In this document: piece after piece, positions 41,057-49,548 of the stretch
Position numbering within the stretch: position 1 is the stretch's first letter
Layout: every line of letters starts with the position of its first letter
Notes under the pieces: model-generated
Told to the model about the DNA's origin: nothing
The model's input: only the letters and a program-made list of their open reading frames with translations
Database searches by the model: none
Program-made: the position numbers and the translations under genes
NCBI GenBank assembly: GCA_017556805.1
Contig: JAFYMC010000018.1
Span: forward strand, 113,866 to 177,865
Direction of reading: 5' to 3'
DNA from: Lachnospiraceae bacterium
GTDB lineage: Bacteria > Bacillota > Clostridia > Lachnospirales > Lachnospiraceae
Length of the DNA: 64,000 nt

Positions 41057-41084
41057 ACAGGTGCCGGTTTATGCCGACACCTGT
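41057..41084. terminator. Bidirectional terminator, overlaps the folC stop region
   Basis: ACAGGTG(C)CGG / CCG(A)CACCTGT arms, 6-nt loop, AAAA before and TTTTA after. It ends the plus-strand DUF5050 gene and the minus-strand folC. Bases 41069-41084 lie inside the last folC codons. Confidence 0.88.
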
Positions 41085-42349
41085 TTTATTTCACCCACTA
41101 AATAAAGGGAACCGATTGCTACAATAATTTCATCCTTTTCTTCTTGTCCCGCAAGAGAAATTGCTTCCGCCACCTGCGAACAGACCACAAACTCCGGAGC
41201 CTCACTCTCACTGCAATACTCTTTACAGACCGCAAGCAACTCTTCCGGCTTCATTGCTCTCGGCATAGACGGCGCCGTAATATATACCTTCTTTGCCAGA
41301 GGCAAAAACATCGGTATCATCACATCCAATTCCTTATCCGCCATTGCACCGAAAATAAAATTCAGCTTTCTGTCCGGGAAGTAATGCTTCAGGCTTTCCA
41401 CCGTTGCCTGCATCCCCTGAGGATTATGAGATCCGTCCGCCAACAAAAGCGGTTCCTCATGTAAAACCTCCAAACGAGCCTGCCAATACACGGTGCGAAG
41501 TCCTTTCCGTACCGCCTCATCCGATATTACGATACCTTGCATCCGCAACTGTTCCACCGCTTCCAGTACCACTGCCGCGTTTTTCTGCTGATACAGACCC
41601 GGGAGAGAAAGTTCTGTATGCTCCCAACCTTTATAAGAAAAGGTCTGACATTCAAACACCGTTCCCACACGCTCAGAAACAAGCTTCGTAAAATCAGGCA
41701 TGGCAAGTGATGCGTTACATTCCTTGCACCGTTCCTGCACAACCGCCTCACCGTCTCTGTTTTCTCCGTAGAACACCACCGACACTCCCGTTTTTATAAT
41801 ACCGGCCTTTGCCTCCGCAATCGCCTTCATGGTGTTGCCGAGCTGCGCCGTATGATCCAGTCCCAGAGCGGTAATGATACACATAAGAGGTTGCTCTACC
41901 ACATTGGTAGAATCAAAGGTTCCGCCGAGACCCGTTTCCAAAATCACAAGGTCACACTTCTGCTCTTTAAAATACAAAAATGCCAATACCGTACCGAATT
42001 CAAATTCGCTGGGCGGCACTTCCATCAGTTCTACCAACCCTGCCAGATACTCCGTAAGTCTTGCCAATGTGTCGTCCGGAATCTGTTGTCCGTCTGCCTG
42101 TATACGCTCGTTATATCGTACAATATACGGAGACGTATATAAGCCCGTCTTCATACCGGTACATCGGCAGATGGAGTCCAACATTGCTGCCGTACTTCCT
42201 TTTCCGTTGGTACCGGCAATATGAATACACCGAAGTTCCCGCTCCGGATGTCCGCACAAGTCCAATAATTCTTTTGTCTTTTCCAACCCACTCTTTTTTC
42301 CGCGCCAGTATAGGCTGTGGATATAGTCCAATGCTTCGTTGTAGGTCAT
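41069..42349 (-). CDS. folC: Bifunctional dihydrofolate synthase / folylpolyglutamate synthase
   Basis: 426 residues, GAAAGGTAATCATC before the ATG. It adds glutamate to dihydropteroate and extends the polyglutamate tail of folates. The Mur-ligase ATP loop is 'CIHIAGTNGKGSTAAMLDSIC' (about 42-62), followed by 'TGLYTSPYIVRYNERIQADG'. 'CDLVILETGLGGTFDSTNVVEQPLMCIITALGLDHTAQLG' (about 135-175) is typical, as is the C-terminal 'LADGSHNPQGM' and 'LNFIFGAMADKELD'. It lies 14 bp behind folT, under the THF riboswitch. Confidence 0.96.
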   Translation of the reverse strand: MTYNEALDYIHSLYWRGKKSGLEKTKELLDLCGHPERELRCIHIAGTNGKGSTAAMLDSICRCTGMKTGLYTSPYIVRYNERIQADGQQIPDDTLARLTEYLAGLVELMEVPPSEFEFGTVLAFLYFKEQKCDLVILETGLGGTFDSTNVVEQPLMCIITALGLDHTAQLGNTMKAIAEAKAGIIKTGVSVVFYGENRDGEAVVQERCKECNASLAMPDFTKLVSERVGTVFECQTFSYKGWEHTELSLPGLYQQKNAAVVLEAVEQLRMQGIVISDEAVRKGLRTVYWQARLEVLHEEPLLLADGSHNPQGMQATVESLKHYFPDRKLNFIFGAMADKELDVMIPMFLPLAKKVYITAPSMPRAMKPEELLAVCKEYCSESEAPEFVVCSQVAEAISLAGQEEKDEIIVAIGSLYLVGEIKQVSA

Positions 42350-42363
42350 GATGATTACCTTTC

Positions 42364-43047
42364 TTACTGTACTTCCTCTGCCCGGCTTTCGTCTGCTTTT
42401 TCTTTACTTGTAACCCTCCGGCTACCTGCGGCAACAGACTTCTTCTCCCCATAGATATAAGGACGCATCAGCGGAATACTTCGCACAGCAAACAAAATCA
42501 GACTCACACCCAACACATTAATCGGGTACATAATTGCATTTTTTATAAAACGCCCGCTAAAGATAGCTGCAAATTTTAACCGGAAGCTTTCCCATGCCGC
42601 TCCCGTATCACGGAAGAACAGCCCGAAATCCTTTACTCCGTACTGAATGGAAATCCAACTGGTGGTCATACAAAGATTTACCACTACCGTTACGGTAGCC
42701 AATGCTGCCATCACTCTCCAAAGCGTAAGCTTTTCTCTCCGGTAAAAGAAACATCCGTAAATAAATCCGGCTACCATACTATCTAACGTATATCCAGGAA
42801 AAAACGGCCCCGTCGGCTTTAAGAAAAAGCCGATCAAATCCGCGGCACCTCCCATTACAAGTCCCGGTACCGATCCGAACATCATACAAGCAATGGTGGT
42901 CGGGAAAATGGTAAAACCGATTTTAATACTCTCCGTAAGCTGGATGTTGGTCACATATCCAAGGGCCAGTCTGAGAGCCAGTAACATTGCCATGGCAACC
43001 AATGATTTGGTTTTGCCGAATTCTTTTGCCGATTCTTTTATACGCAT
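42364..43047 (-). CDS. folT: Folate-specific ECF transporter S component
   Basis: 227 residues from MRIKESAKEFGKTKS, with GAAAGGGGATTTTTTT before the ATG; the longer reading to 43125 would run into the riboswitch expression platform. Six hydrophobic helices; the start 'LVAMAMLLALRLALGYVTNIQLTESIKIGFTIFPTTIACMMFGSVPGLVMGGAADLIGFF' is the classic S-component/FolT pattern. It binds folate and works with the shared ECF energising module, which is not in this window. The last 25 residues are a charged tail. A THF riboswitch upstream and folC downstream confirm the substrate. Confidence 0.94.
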   Translation of the reverse strand: MRIKESAKEFGKTKSLVAMAMLLALRLALGYVTNIQLTESIKIGFTIFPTTIACMMFGSVPGLVMGGAADLIGFFLKPTGPFFPGYTLDSMVAGFIYGCFFYRREKLTLWRVMAALATVTVVVNLCMTTSWISIQYGVKDFGLFFRDTGAAWESFRLKFAAIFSGRFIKNAIMYPINVLGVSLILFAVRSIPLMRPYIYGEKKSVAAGSRRVTSKEKADESRAEEVQ

Positions 43048-43121
43048 AAAAAAATCCCCTTTCGTTGTATTCGTCGCAATCACAGAAAAGAACACCGCAA
43101 TCGTTCCGACACGGTCGTCCT

Positions 43122-43253
43122 GCAACAGCTACAACAATAGGGGATTCCTATTTGTAGCAGCGGGATGCGGAATCTGCACCGCAAGATTACTCTTTTCGTT
43201 CCATCGGCAACTCCCCGTCCGACAGACACTTAACGCGCAAATTCCTACTCTGC
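43122..43253 (-). promoter_or_regulatory. Tetrahydrofolate riboswitch controlling folT-folC
   Basis: On the minus strand the aptamer runs from about 43253 to 43157: AGTAGGAATTTGCGCGTTAA, then GTG, later AACGAA, then GCGGTGCAGATTCCGCATCC, the conserved core of the folE/THF motif. P1 is GCAG / CTGC. Just downstream, CTACAAATAGG / CCTATTGTTGTAG (43122-43156) can form an alternative hairpin that likely acts as the expression platform. THF binding should reduce folT-folC expression. Confidence 0.93.
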
Positions 43254-43278
43254 TTCTCTTTTGATTTTTGACGTACCA

Positions 43279-43307
43279 ATTCTAGCACACCCTACGTACT
43301 TTGTAAA
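43279..43307 (-). promoter_or_regulatory. Promoter of the folT-folC operon
   Basis: TTTACA (43302-43307), 17-bp spacer, TAGAAT (43279-43284) on the minus strand, about 25 bp upstream of the riboswitch. Confidence 0.85.
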
Positions 43308-43357
43308 GTACCAATTTAACTTTTTACCACATTACAGTGCGATTCTTTCAACACCGA

Positions 43358-44635
43358 TTACTCTCCCATGTAAAGTCCGACGTCCACATAAGCCTCCATG
43401 ACTCTGTAGTAGGAAAGCTTCGGTGTCTTTAAAGTCTTAAACATTAACGCTTTTTCTCCCGGTCTCCAGGAATTTGTGTCTGCTAAGCCCCACCAGGTAA
43501 TACCGTTGATGGCAGCGCCCTCCGTCTTCAATTCCAGAATCTTTTTCATTAAATCATAGCAATACTTTGCCTGATAAATATCGTTACTGTTACCTACATC
43601 AAGCTCGGTAATATGTACCTCATGACCGGCGTCCAAGAATTTCTTCATAGCCGTCGTAAACTTAATTACATGCGGATTATCCACCGTAAGATGGGACTGC
43701 ATACCAACACCGTCACATACCTTACCGTCCGCATTTACAAACTCTAATAAATTCAAAATCTGTAAGGTCTCCGAATATGTATTGAAGTCGTTATACAGCA
43801 AGGATACCTCTTCTCTGATTCCGTACTGACGGAGCACATCATCCGCAATCACAAATGCCTTCTTTACAAATCCGGCCTCTAAGCCTTCTTCGCCGTACAC
43901 TTCCTTCCATCCGGCATCGGTCGCGTGTACATACTCGTTTACTACATCCCAGGAATACAATACAAGACCGTTTTCCTGGTCATACACATGTCCCATTACG
44001 GAACGGATAAAGAACTCCAGACGGGCATCCATTACTTCCGGAGAAACAAAAGCACCGTCTCTCTTATAGTCCTCTTTAAAAAACCAGGACGGAGTCTGGC
44101 TATGCCATACCAGAGTATGGCCGCGCAGTCCCAGGTTATTATCTACGCAAAACTGTATCGCACGGTCCGTATAATAGAAATTAAGCTGCGGTACCGTACT
44201 CTCCTTATAATTTACCGGAATCACATAGCCCAGTGCCTTTGCTTCATCCACAGAAATCAAAGTAGAGGAACTGCCCAGAATCGCATCCGGCTTCATCTCA
44301 TTTTCCATGGTGATACTGTTGTAATTCTCCTTCAGTACGGCAAGGGCCGCCGGATCGGAAAACTGACGTCCGTTGATACAGGTACCGATATGACCGAAAG
44401 TTTCACCGTAGGTGTTTTTCAAATTAATCCCTGCCGGCAAATTGGCCCCCATCGGGGTCGGGGTCGGCTTCGGTGTAGCCGTCGGCTTTGCGGTCGGTTC
44501 CGGAGTTTCTTCCGGAGCCTCTGTTACCTGCGGTGCCTCAGTCGGCAACGGATTGTCATCCGGCTTATTGCCACAGGCTGCGAACATCATCATTCCCAAT
44601 GCTAAAACGCCCAACAAATATCGTAATTTTCTCAT
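43358..44635 (-). CDS. GH10 endo-1,4-beta-xylanase lipoprotein
   Basis: 425 residues, GAAAGGATGGTTGC before the ATG. Lipoprotein signal 'MRKLRYLLGVLALGMMMFAAC' with Cys21, then a Thr/Pro linker (about 27-62), then a GH10 barrel. Family motifs: 'YNSITMENEMKPD' (about 106-118), 'LGLRGHTLVWHSQTPSWFF', acid/base Glu in 'LVLYSWDVVNEYVHATDAGWKEV', and nucleophile Glu in 'GHEVHITELDVGNS'. The end 'GITWWGLADTNSWRPGEKALMF' is typical. It cuts xylan chains at the cell surface. It is the last gene of the xylan cluster and has no carbohydrate-binding module of its own. Confidence 0.95.
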   Translation of the reverse strand: MRKLRYLLGVLALGMMMFAACGNKPDDNPLPTEAPQVTEAPEETPEPTAKPTATPKPTPTPMGANLPAGINLKNTYGETFGHIGTCINGRQFSDPAALAVLKENYNSITMENEMKPDAILGSSSTLISVDEAKALGYVIPVNYKESTVPQLNFYYTDRAIQFCVDNNLGLRGHTLVWHSQTPSWFFKEDYKRDGAFVSPEVMDARLEFFIRSVMGHVYDQENGLVLYSWDVVNEYVHATDAGWKEVYGEEGLEAGFVKKAFVIADDVLRQYGIREEVSLLYNDFNTYSETLQILNLLEFVNADGKVCDGVGMQSHLTVDNPHVIKFTTAMKKFLDAGHEVHITELDVGNSNDIYQAKYCYDLMKKILELKTEGAAINGITWWGLADTNSWRPGEKALMFKTLKTPKLSYYRVMEAYVDVGLYMGE

Positions 44636-44650
44636 GCAACCATCCTTTCT

Positions 44651-46315
44651 TTACTGGAACTGCCAGTAATCCACTGTGTAATCCTCTCCTACAAACACCA
44701 ATACCAAATCATGTACACCGGTTACGGTCTTTGTAAGCTCTGCGGTAAACTCCCGGTAATTCTTACCGTCGCCTTCCTTAAATTCAAGACAGCCTACCAC
44801 TTCGCCGTCTAACGAATCCAGGCGAATCTGAATACCGCCAACCGATTCCGTATCGGCATTTACCGCAGCGGTAAACTTTGTCGCTCCGGTCTCCCCGAAG
44901 TCCACATCGTATAATGCCACCCAGTCACCGGTCTCTATGTCGGTCAACACCATGTTACCGGAACCGTAGGTCTTACTGATCATGCCCTCCTGGGTGGTGT
45001 TCAGTCCTCCCATGGTCGCCATGGTCTCCGCTTCCACTTTCTCGTACGGATTAAAGTTCTTGACCTGCTGCATGGACGTATAATTGGTACTCGGAAGCTT
45101 CTCAAAAGATCCGTCCTCCAACAAATTGATTTTCGTTACGTGGGTGGAACGATAATTCAATCCCTTTAATCCCAGCTGATTACTTACCACGCGGGTATGA
45201 TAGGTAATATAATACTCCCCGTTAAACTCAAAAATACTGTGGTGATTGTTTCCGCCGTTCCCCGGGAAATAATTATCCTGATTTTTAAATACGACTCCCT
45301 GATATTCAAACGGTCCCATCGGGTCCTTAGATGTCATATAAGCAATCTGCGCATTGGTAAAACCGTATGTCTTCGTCCCCTCCGCATCTACATTCCAGTT
45401 AGTACAGTAGGAATAATAGTAGGTGTCCCCGATTTTATTGATGCCGGAATCCTCAAACAAGTACGGAATATCAAAGGCCACCGGGTCACCGTCCAGACTG
45501 ATCATGTCATCTCCAAGCTTTGCCACACGGCCCGTTCCCGGATTGGCTGCCTTTCCGGCCGGCACACCGCCGCCGAAATAAATATATGCTTCTCCGTCAT
45601 CATCCACCAAAACCGCCGGGTCAAAAAGCCAGTCCACATTGGCACAATTCGGTGTACCGCGACTGATTAACGCCTTGCCGATCGGGTCGGTAAACGGTCC
45701 CACCGGACTGTCCGCGGTCAGAACACCGATACCATTGCCGTTATTTGCAAAATACAGGAAAAACTTCATCTGTCCGTCGATTTCCTTATAGGCCGCCGTC
45801 GGTGCCCAGGAATTACCGCCCCATCTGGCCGCACCGTCTCTGCCTGCTGCATAAATAGTGCCGTGGTCGGTCCAGTTTACCAAATCGTCGGAAGAAATCA
45901 CGTTGATGGTGTTAATCTTGCTGTAGGTGTTCTCAATGGCCTTGCCGCCTCTGTATTCTACCACATCACCGGTCATATAAATATATACTCGGCCGTCATA
46001 CACCATGGCGCACGGGTCCGCACCGTAGCGCTGGGTCATAGTCGGAGTATCGTATCCGAATTTCTTTAAGGTAGAAGACAACTCCATGGTTGCTAACATC
46101 TCCTCCACCGTCTGAGGCGCCGGCGTCGGGGTCGGTTCCGGCGTAGCGGTCGGCTCCGGAGTGGCTGTCGGTGCCACGGTTGCCGTTGCTTCCGGTTCTT
46201 CCGTCATTGACGGAGCCTCGGTCGGAATCACTTCTTCCTGCTTGTTTCCGCATGCCGCAAACAATACGGAAACCAAGGTCAGGATTGCTACTAATAATTT
46301 ACTTTTTCTTTTCAT
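44651..46315 (-). CDS. GH43 arabinofuranosidase/xylosidase lipoprotein with C-terminal CBM6-like domain
   Basis: 554 residues from MKRKSKLLVAI, ATG after TATGGAGAAAGAAA. Signal peptide with lipobox Cys22, Thr/Pro/Glu linker (about 30-70), then a five-bladed GH43 domain. The three acidic residues are in 'TMTQRYGADPCAMVYDGRVYIYMTGD' (base Asp), 'WLFDPAVLVDDDGEAYIYFGGG' (Asp) and 'PYLFEDSGINKIGDTYYYSYC' (acid Glu). From about residue 425 ('NPYEKVEAETMATMGGLNT') to the end is a CBM6-type beta-sandwich. Resembles arabinoxylan arabinofuranohydrolases. Surface-anchored partner of the intracellular paralogue next door. Confidence 0.92.
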   Translation of the reverse strand: MKRKSKLLVAILTLVSVLFAACGNKQEEVIPTEAPSMTEEPEATATVAPTATPEPTATPEPTPTPAPQTVEEMLATMELSSTLKKFGYDTPTMTQRYGADPCAMVYDGRVYIYMTGDVVEYRGGKAIENTYSKINTINVISSDDLVNWTDHGTIYAAGRDGAARWGGNSWAPTAAYKEIDGQMKFFLYFANNGNGIGVLTADSPVGPFTDPIGKALISRGTPNCANVDWLFDPAVLVDDDGEAYIYFGGGVPAGKAANPGTGRVAKLGDDMISLDGDPVAFDIPYLFEDSGINKIGDTYYYSYCTNWNVDAEGTKTYGFTNAQIAYMTSKDPMGPFEYQGVVFKNQDNYFPGNGGNNHHSIFEFNGEYYITYHTRVVSNQLGLKGLNYRSTHVTKINLLEDGSFEKLPSTNYTSMQQVKNFNPYEKVEAETMATMGGLNTTQEGMISKTYGSGNMVLTDIETGDWVALYDVDFGETGATKFTAAVNADTESVGGIQIRLDSLDGEVVGCLEFKEGDGKNYREFTAELTKTVTGVHDLVLVFVGEDYTVDYWQFQ

Positions 46316-46378
46316 TTTCTTTCTCCATATACACTTACCGCAAGCCCCGGAAAACACCGGGCCTCTGCTTACTAACCT

Positions 46379-47857
46379 TTACTGAAACTTCCAGTAATCC
46401 ACGGTGTAGTCTTCCCCGCAGAAGATAAATACCAGACGATGCACACCGGTTACCTTCTTTAGCAACTCTACGGTAATCTCTTTGTAGTCCGTTCCCTTTG
46501 CTTCTTCACCGATTTCCAGATATCCCACAACCTCGCCGTAAGGACTGTCCAGACGAATCTGAATCGCACCCTCTCCGCCGGCTGCCTTTACCGCTGCCGT
46601 AAACTTCGTTGCACCTTCGGTACCGAAATCCACACCGTACAACGCCAGCCAGGAACCGTCATGAATGTCGCAAAGCTCCATATTACCGGAACCGCACGCC
46701 TTACTTACTTCATCCGCCTGGGCAGTGTTCAGTCCTCCCATGGTCGCCATGGTCTCTGCTTCCACTCTCGCATACGGATTTAAGTACTTCTGCTGTACCA
46801 GGGAATGACGGTCCACACACGGAATCGTCGGAAGGCTTCCATCCTCTGCTACCGTAACCTTGGAAATCGCAGTACTGCGGTAGCCGCCGGAAATCCCCAT
46901 CATTCTTTCTAAAATCTGCGTATGATATGCGATATACCACTCTCCGTTAAACTGAAACATGCAGTGATGATTGTTACCGTAACAGCCGTAATAATAGCCC
47001 GGATTACGAAGTACCACGCCCTGATACTCAAACGGTCCCAACGGATTCTTAGAGGTCATGTATGCGATGTCCGCGTTATTGAAACCGAACTTCTTTGTAC
47101 CCGCCTCGTCTACGTTCCAGTTGACACAATAGGAATAATAGTAAGTATCGCCAATTTTATTGATACCGGAATCCTCGAACAAATACGGAATGTCCATGGT
47201 TACTGCCTCGCCCTCGATACTGATCATATCCGCACCGAGCTTTGCACAACGTCCGGTACCCGGCTCTGCAAAGGACTTACCCGGACCGCCGCCGAAGTAA
47301 ATATAACCGCATCCGTCGTCATCCACCAGCACTGCCGGGTCAAACAACCAGGATACGGTAGCGCAGTTCGGAGTCTGACGGGAAATAAGCGGTGCATCAA
47401 GCGGGTCAACAAACGGTCCCACCGGGCTGTCGGAGGTTACCACGCCGATACCGTTTCCGCTGTTTGCGAAATACACGAAAAACTTCATCTTTCCGTCGAT
47501 TTCCTTGTATGCAACTGCCGGAGCCCAGGAGTTGTTGCCCCACTTTGCCGCACCGGTGGCGGAAGCCGCAAAAATGGTACCGTGGTCAGTCCAGTTTACA
47601 AGGTCATCGGAAGAGATTACATTTAACTTGTTAATGAGCTGATAGCTGTTCGGCTTAAGCTTTCCCTCTTCATCGTACTCATACAAATCACCGGTCATAT
47701 ACAGATATACTCTGCCCTCATACACAATGGCATACGGGTCTGCGCCCAGACGCTGGGTCATAACCGGCGTATCAAGGCCCACTTCCTTTAGCGTACTCGC
47801 AAGCTTCAACCCTTTAAATTTCTCTTCCCACTTTGCCTTCAATTCTAAATTTGTCAT
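46379..47857 (-). CDS. GH43 enzyme with CBM6-like domain, cytoplasmic paralogue
   Basis: 492 residues, GGAGGAAAGAA before the ATG; no signal peptide. It aligns with the 44651 protein from 'LKLASTLKEVGLDTPVMTQRLGADPYAIVYEGRVYLYMTGD' to the last residues ('GEDYTVDYWKFQ'). Catalytic acidic positions are kept ('SWLFDPAVLVDDDGCGYIYFGGG', 'PYLFEDSGINKIGDTYYYSYC'), and the CBM6-like domain begins at 'NPYARVEAETMATMGGLNT'. It probably removes arabinose or xylose from imported arabinoxylan fragments. A carbohydrate-binding module inside the cell is uncommon. Confidence 0.92.
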   Translation of the reverse strand: MTNLELKAKWEEKFKGLKLASTLKEVGLDTPVMTQRLGADPYAIVYEGRVYLYMTGDLYEYDEEGKLKPNSYQLINKLNVISSDDLVNWTDHGTIFAASATGAAKWGNNSWAPAVAYKEIDGKMKFFVYFANSGNGIGVVTSDSPVGPFVDPLDAPLISRQTPNCATVSWLFDPAVLVDDDGCGYIYFGGGPGKSFAEPGTGRCAKLGADMISIEGEAVTMDIPYLFEDSGINKIGDTYYYSYCVNWNVDEAGTKKFGFNNADIAYMTSKNPLGPFEYQGVVLRNPGYYYGCYGNNHHCMFQFNGEWYIAYHTQILERMMGISGGYRSTAISKVTVAEDGSLPTIPCVDRHSLVQQKYLNPYARVEAETMATMGGLNTAQADEVSKACGSGNMELCDIHDGSWLALYGVDFGTEGATKFTAAVKAAGGEGAIQIRLDSPYGEVVGYLEIGEEAKGTDYKEITVELLKKVTGVHRLVFIFCGEDYTVDYWKFQ

Positions 47858-47916
47858 TTCTTTCCTCCGTTATTAAATCATCTATGTTTGCCGTCTCACG
47901 GCGTATTTTAATCTTC

Positions 47917-49482
47917 TTACAATTCGGTCCGATACCGGAACTTCGTAAACTCCGCCACACCGCCGGTCTCCTTTGTAGAAAACAGGAACAGACCGAAACG
48001 GCACCCCACAAAATGGTCCAGCTTAAAGAACAACTTATGGGTATCACCGAGCTTTACAAACTCAGAAGCATTCCCCTCACTATCCTCTTTAAAGAAAAAC
48101 TCCGCCGTATCCGCTCCGAGCGAAAAATCACATACTGCCCGAAGAGTTACCGTATCCTTCCGCACCGGAACCTTCGCCACAAGCTTCGCCGGCTCTGTAT
48201 CTACACTTCCCATACCGGCGTAGCCCTCGGCAGGCATCTTTTCCGCCATTACAAGAAACATCTGCCCCGCTTCCCTGGTCAGTGCAATAAAACCATAGTC
48301 TCCCTGCAAGGTGCAAAGCCCGGCAAAATCTCCGTCCTTAAGCTCCCTGCCACACAGAGTTACCTCCGCCCCACATTGCGGTCCGATGGTCCGCTGGGTC
48401 AAGGTATTGGTAGCATGTACCAGATTCTTACTAAGCTTTCCGGAACGAATCCGAAGCGTCCCCGGCTGCTCCGTCACGGACCATAAATCGTTCTCCGGCA
48501 TATGATTCCACTGCCACGGTGTCTTTAAGGTTACTTTACCGCTTGCATCCGGCGTATAGGTAAAATCATCGTCACACCAAAGCGGCTCATATACATACTC
48601 CGGACGCGTCGAAAAAACGGACACTTCCTTCGGTGCAACGCCGTCTTCTCCGAACACCGGAAACTCCTTTTCCCAGGTCACCGGTACAAGAATCGGAATC
48701 CGTCCCACTGCGCCGTGGTCCTGAAACAGAATGGAGTACCAGTCTCCCTCCGGTGTATCCACAATACCACCCTGGGCCACACCACTCCTTCGTCCGTCCA
48801 AATCCGAGGACAATACATCTCCTCCGGTAAACTCGCCGGTCAGGGAGTCGGCCCGGAAGCATGCCTCCGTACGTAAACCGCCTCTTGCCCAATGAATAAA
48901 GAACAAATAATATTTTCCGTTGATCTTATAAAAGTGTGCCCCTTCATAGCCCAGCATCATCTCGTCCGTATCCTTCACCGCCAACCGGTGCAGGCCGCCT
49001 TCCTTCGGTGCCGTTAACTCTTCGTTTAATTCCGTAATGTAAATCGACCGGTTCCCATAGGCAATATACACTTTGCCGTCATCATCAAACAGCAGGGAAT
49101 TGTCATGATAAAAGCCTTCGATATAACTCTTTTTCCACGGTCCCGCAATATCTTTTGCCGTGTATAAATAGGTCTTTCCCGTATCGTTTGCCACAAAGCA
49201 CACGTAAAAGGTTCCTTTGTGATACCGGATGGTAGCTGCCCACATGCCCTTGCCGTACACGCCCTTCTCATCCGCCAGACGCTGGCCCGGAGTGTCCTCC
49301 AACACATCGTACACATAGGAAGCGATTTCCCAATGAATCAAATCATAGGAACGTAAAATCACGCCACCCGGCATAAAATGCATGGTGGTACTGACCATAT
49401 AATAGGTATCCTCCACCCGGATTACATCCGGGTCCGGATAGTCCGTATAAAGAAGCGGATTGATTCCCGTAACCTGTCCCAT
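47917..49482 (-). CDS. GH43 beta-xylosidase / alpha-arabinofuranosidase with C-terminal beta-sandwich
   Basis: 521 residues from MGQVTGINPLLYTDYPDPD; the ATG has GAAGGAGAAGGTGCATCG upstream, and the longer reading to 49545 overlaps the upstream GH8 stop. Catalytic residues: base Asp in 'LLYTDYPDPDVIRVEDTYYM', Asp in 'FYHDNSLLFDDDGKVYIAYGN', and acid Glu in 'GYEGAHFYKINGKYYLFFI'. A second beta domain (about 325-520, 'FGLFLFSTKETGGVAEFTKFRYRTEL') covers the active site, as in the XynB type. There is no signal peptide, so it cleaves short xylo-oligosaccharides in the cytoplasm. Confidence 0.93.
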   Translation of the reverse strand: MGQVTGINPLLYTDYPDPDVIRVEDTYYMVSTTMHFMPGGVILRSYDLIHWEIASYVYDVLEDTPGQRLADEKGVYGKGMWAATIRYHKGTFYVCFVANDTGKTYLYTAKDIAGPWKKSYIEGFYHDNSLLFDDDGKVYIAYGNRSIYITELNEELTAPKEGGLHRLAVKDTDEMMLGYEGAHFYKINGKYYLFFIHWARGGLRTEACFRADSLTGEFTGGDVLSSDLDGRRSGVAQGGIVDTPEGDWYSILFQDHGAVGRIPILVPVTWEKEFPVFGEDGVAPKEVSVFSTRPEYVYEPLWCDDDFTYTPDASGKVTLKTPWQWNHMPENDLWSVTEQPGTLRIRSGKLSKNLVHATNTLTQRTIGPQCGAEVTLCGRELKDGDFAGLCTLQGDYGFIALTREAGQMFLVMAEKMPAEGYAGMGSVDTEPAKLVAKVPVRKDTVTLRAVCDFSLGADTAEFFFKEDSEGNASEFVKLGDTHKLFFKLDHFVGCRFGLFLFSTKETGGVAEFTKFRYRTEL

Positions 49483-49548
49483 CGATGCACCTTCTCCTTC
49501 TTTTAGCCTTCGCTGATTCAAAGCCCTGCCGGGACTCTCATCCACAGC

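Noticed and set aside
46922-47626. 234-codon plus-strand frame
   Set aside because: Antisense to the GH43-CBM6 gene; a similar shadow appears antisense to its paralogue, as expected from shared sequence.
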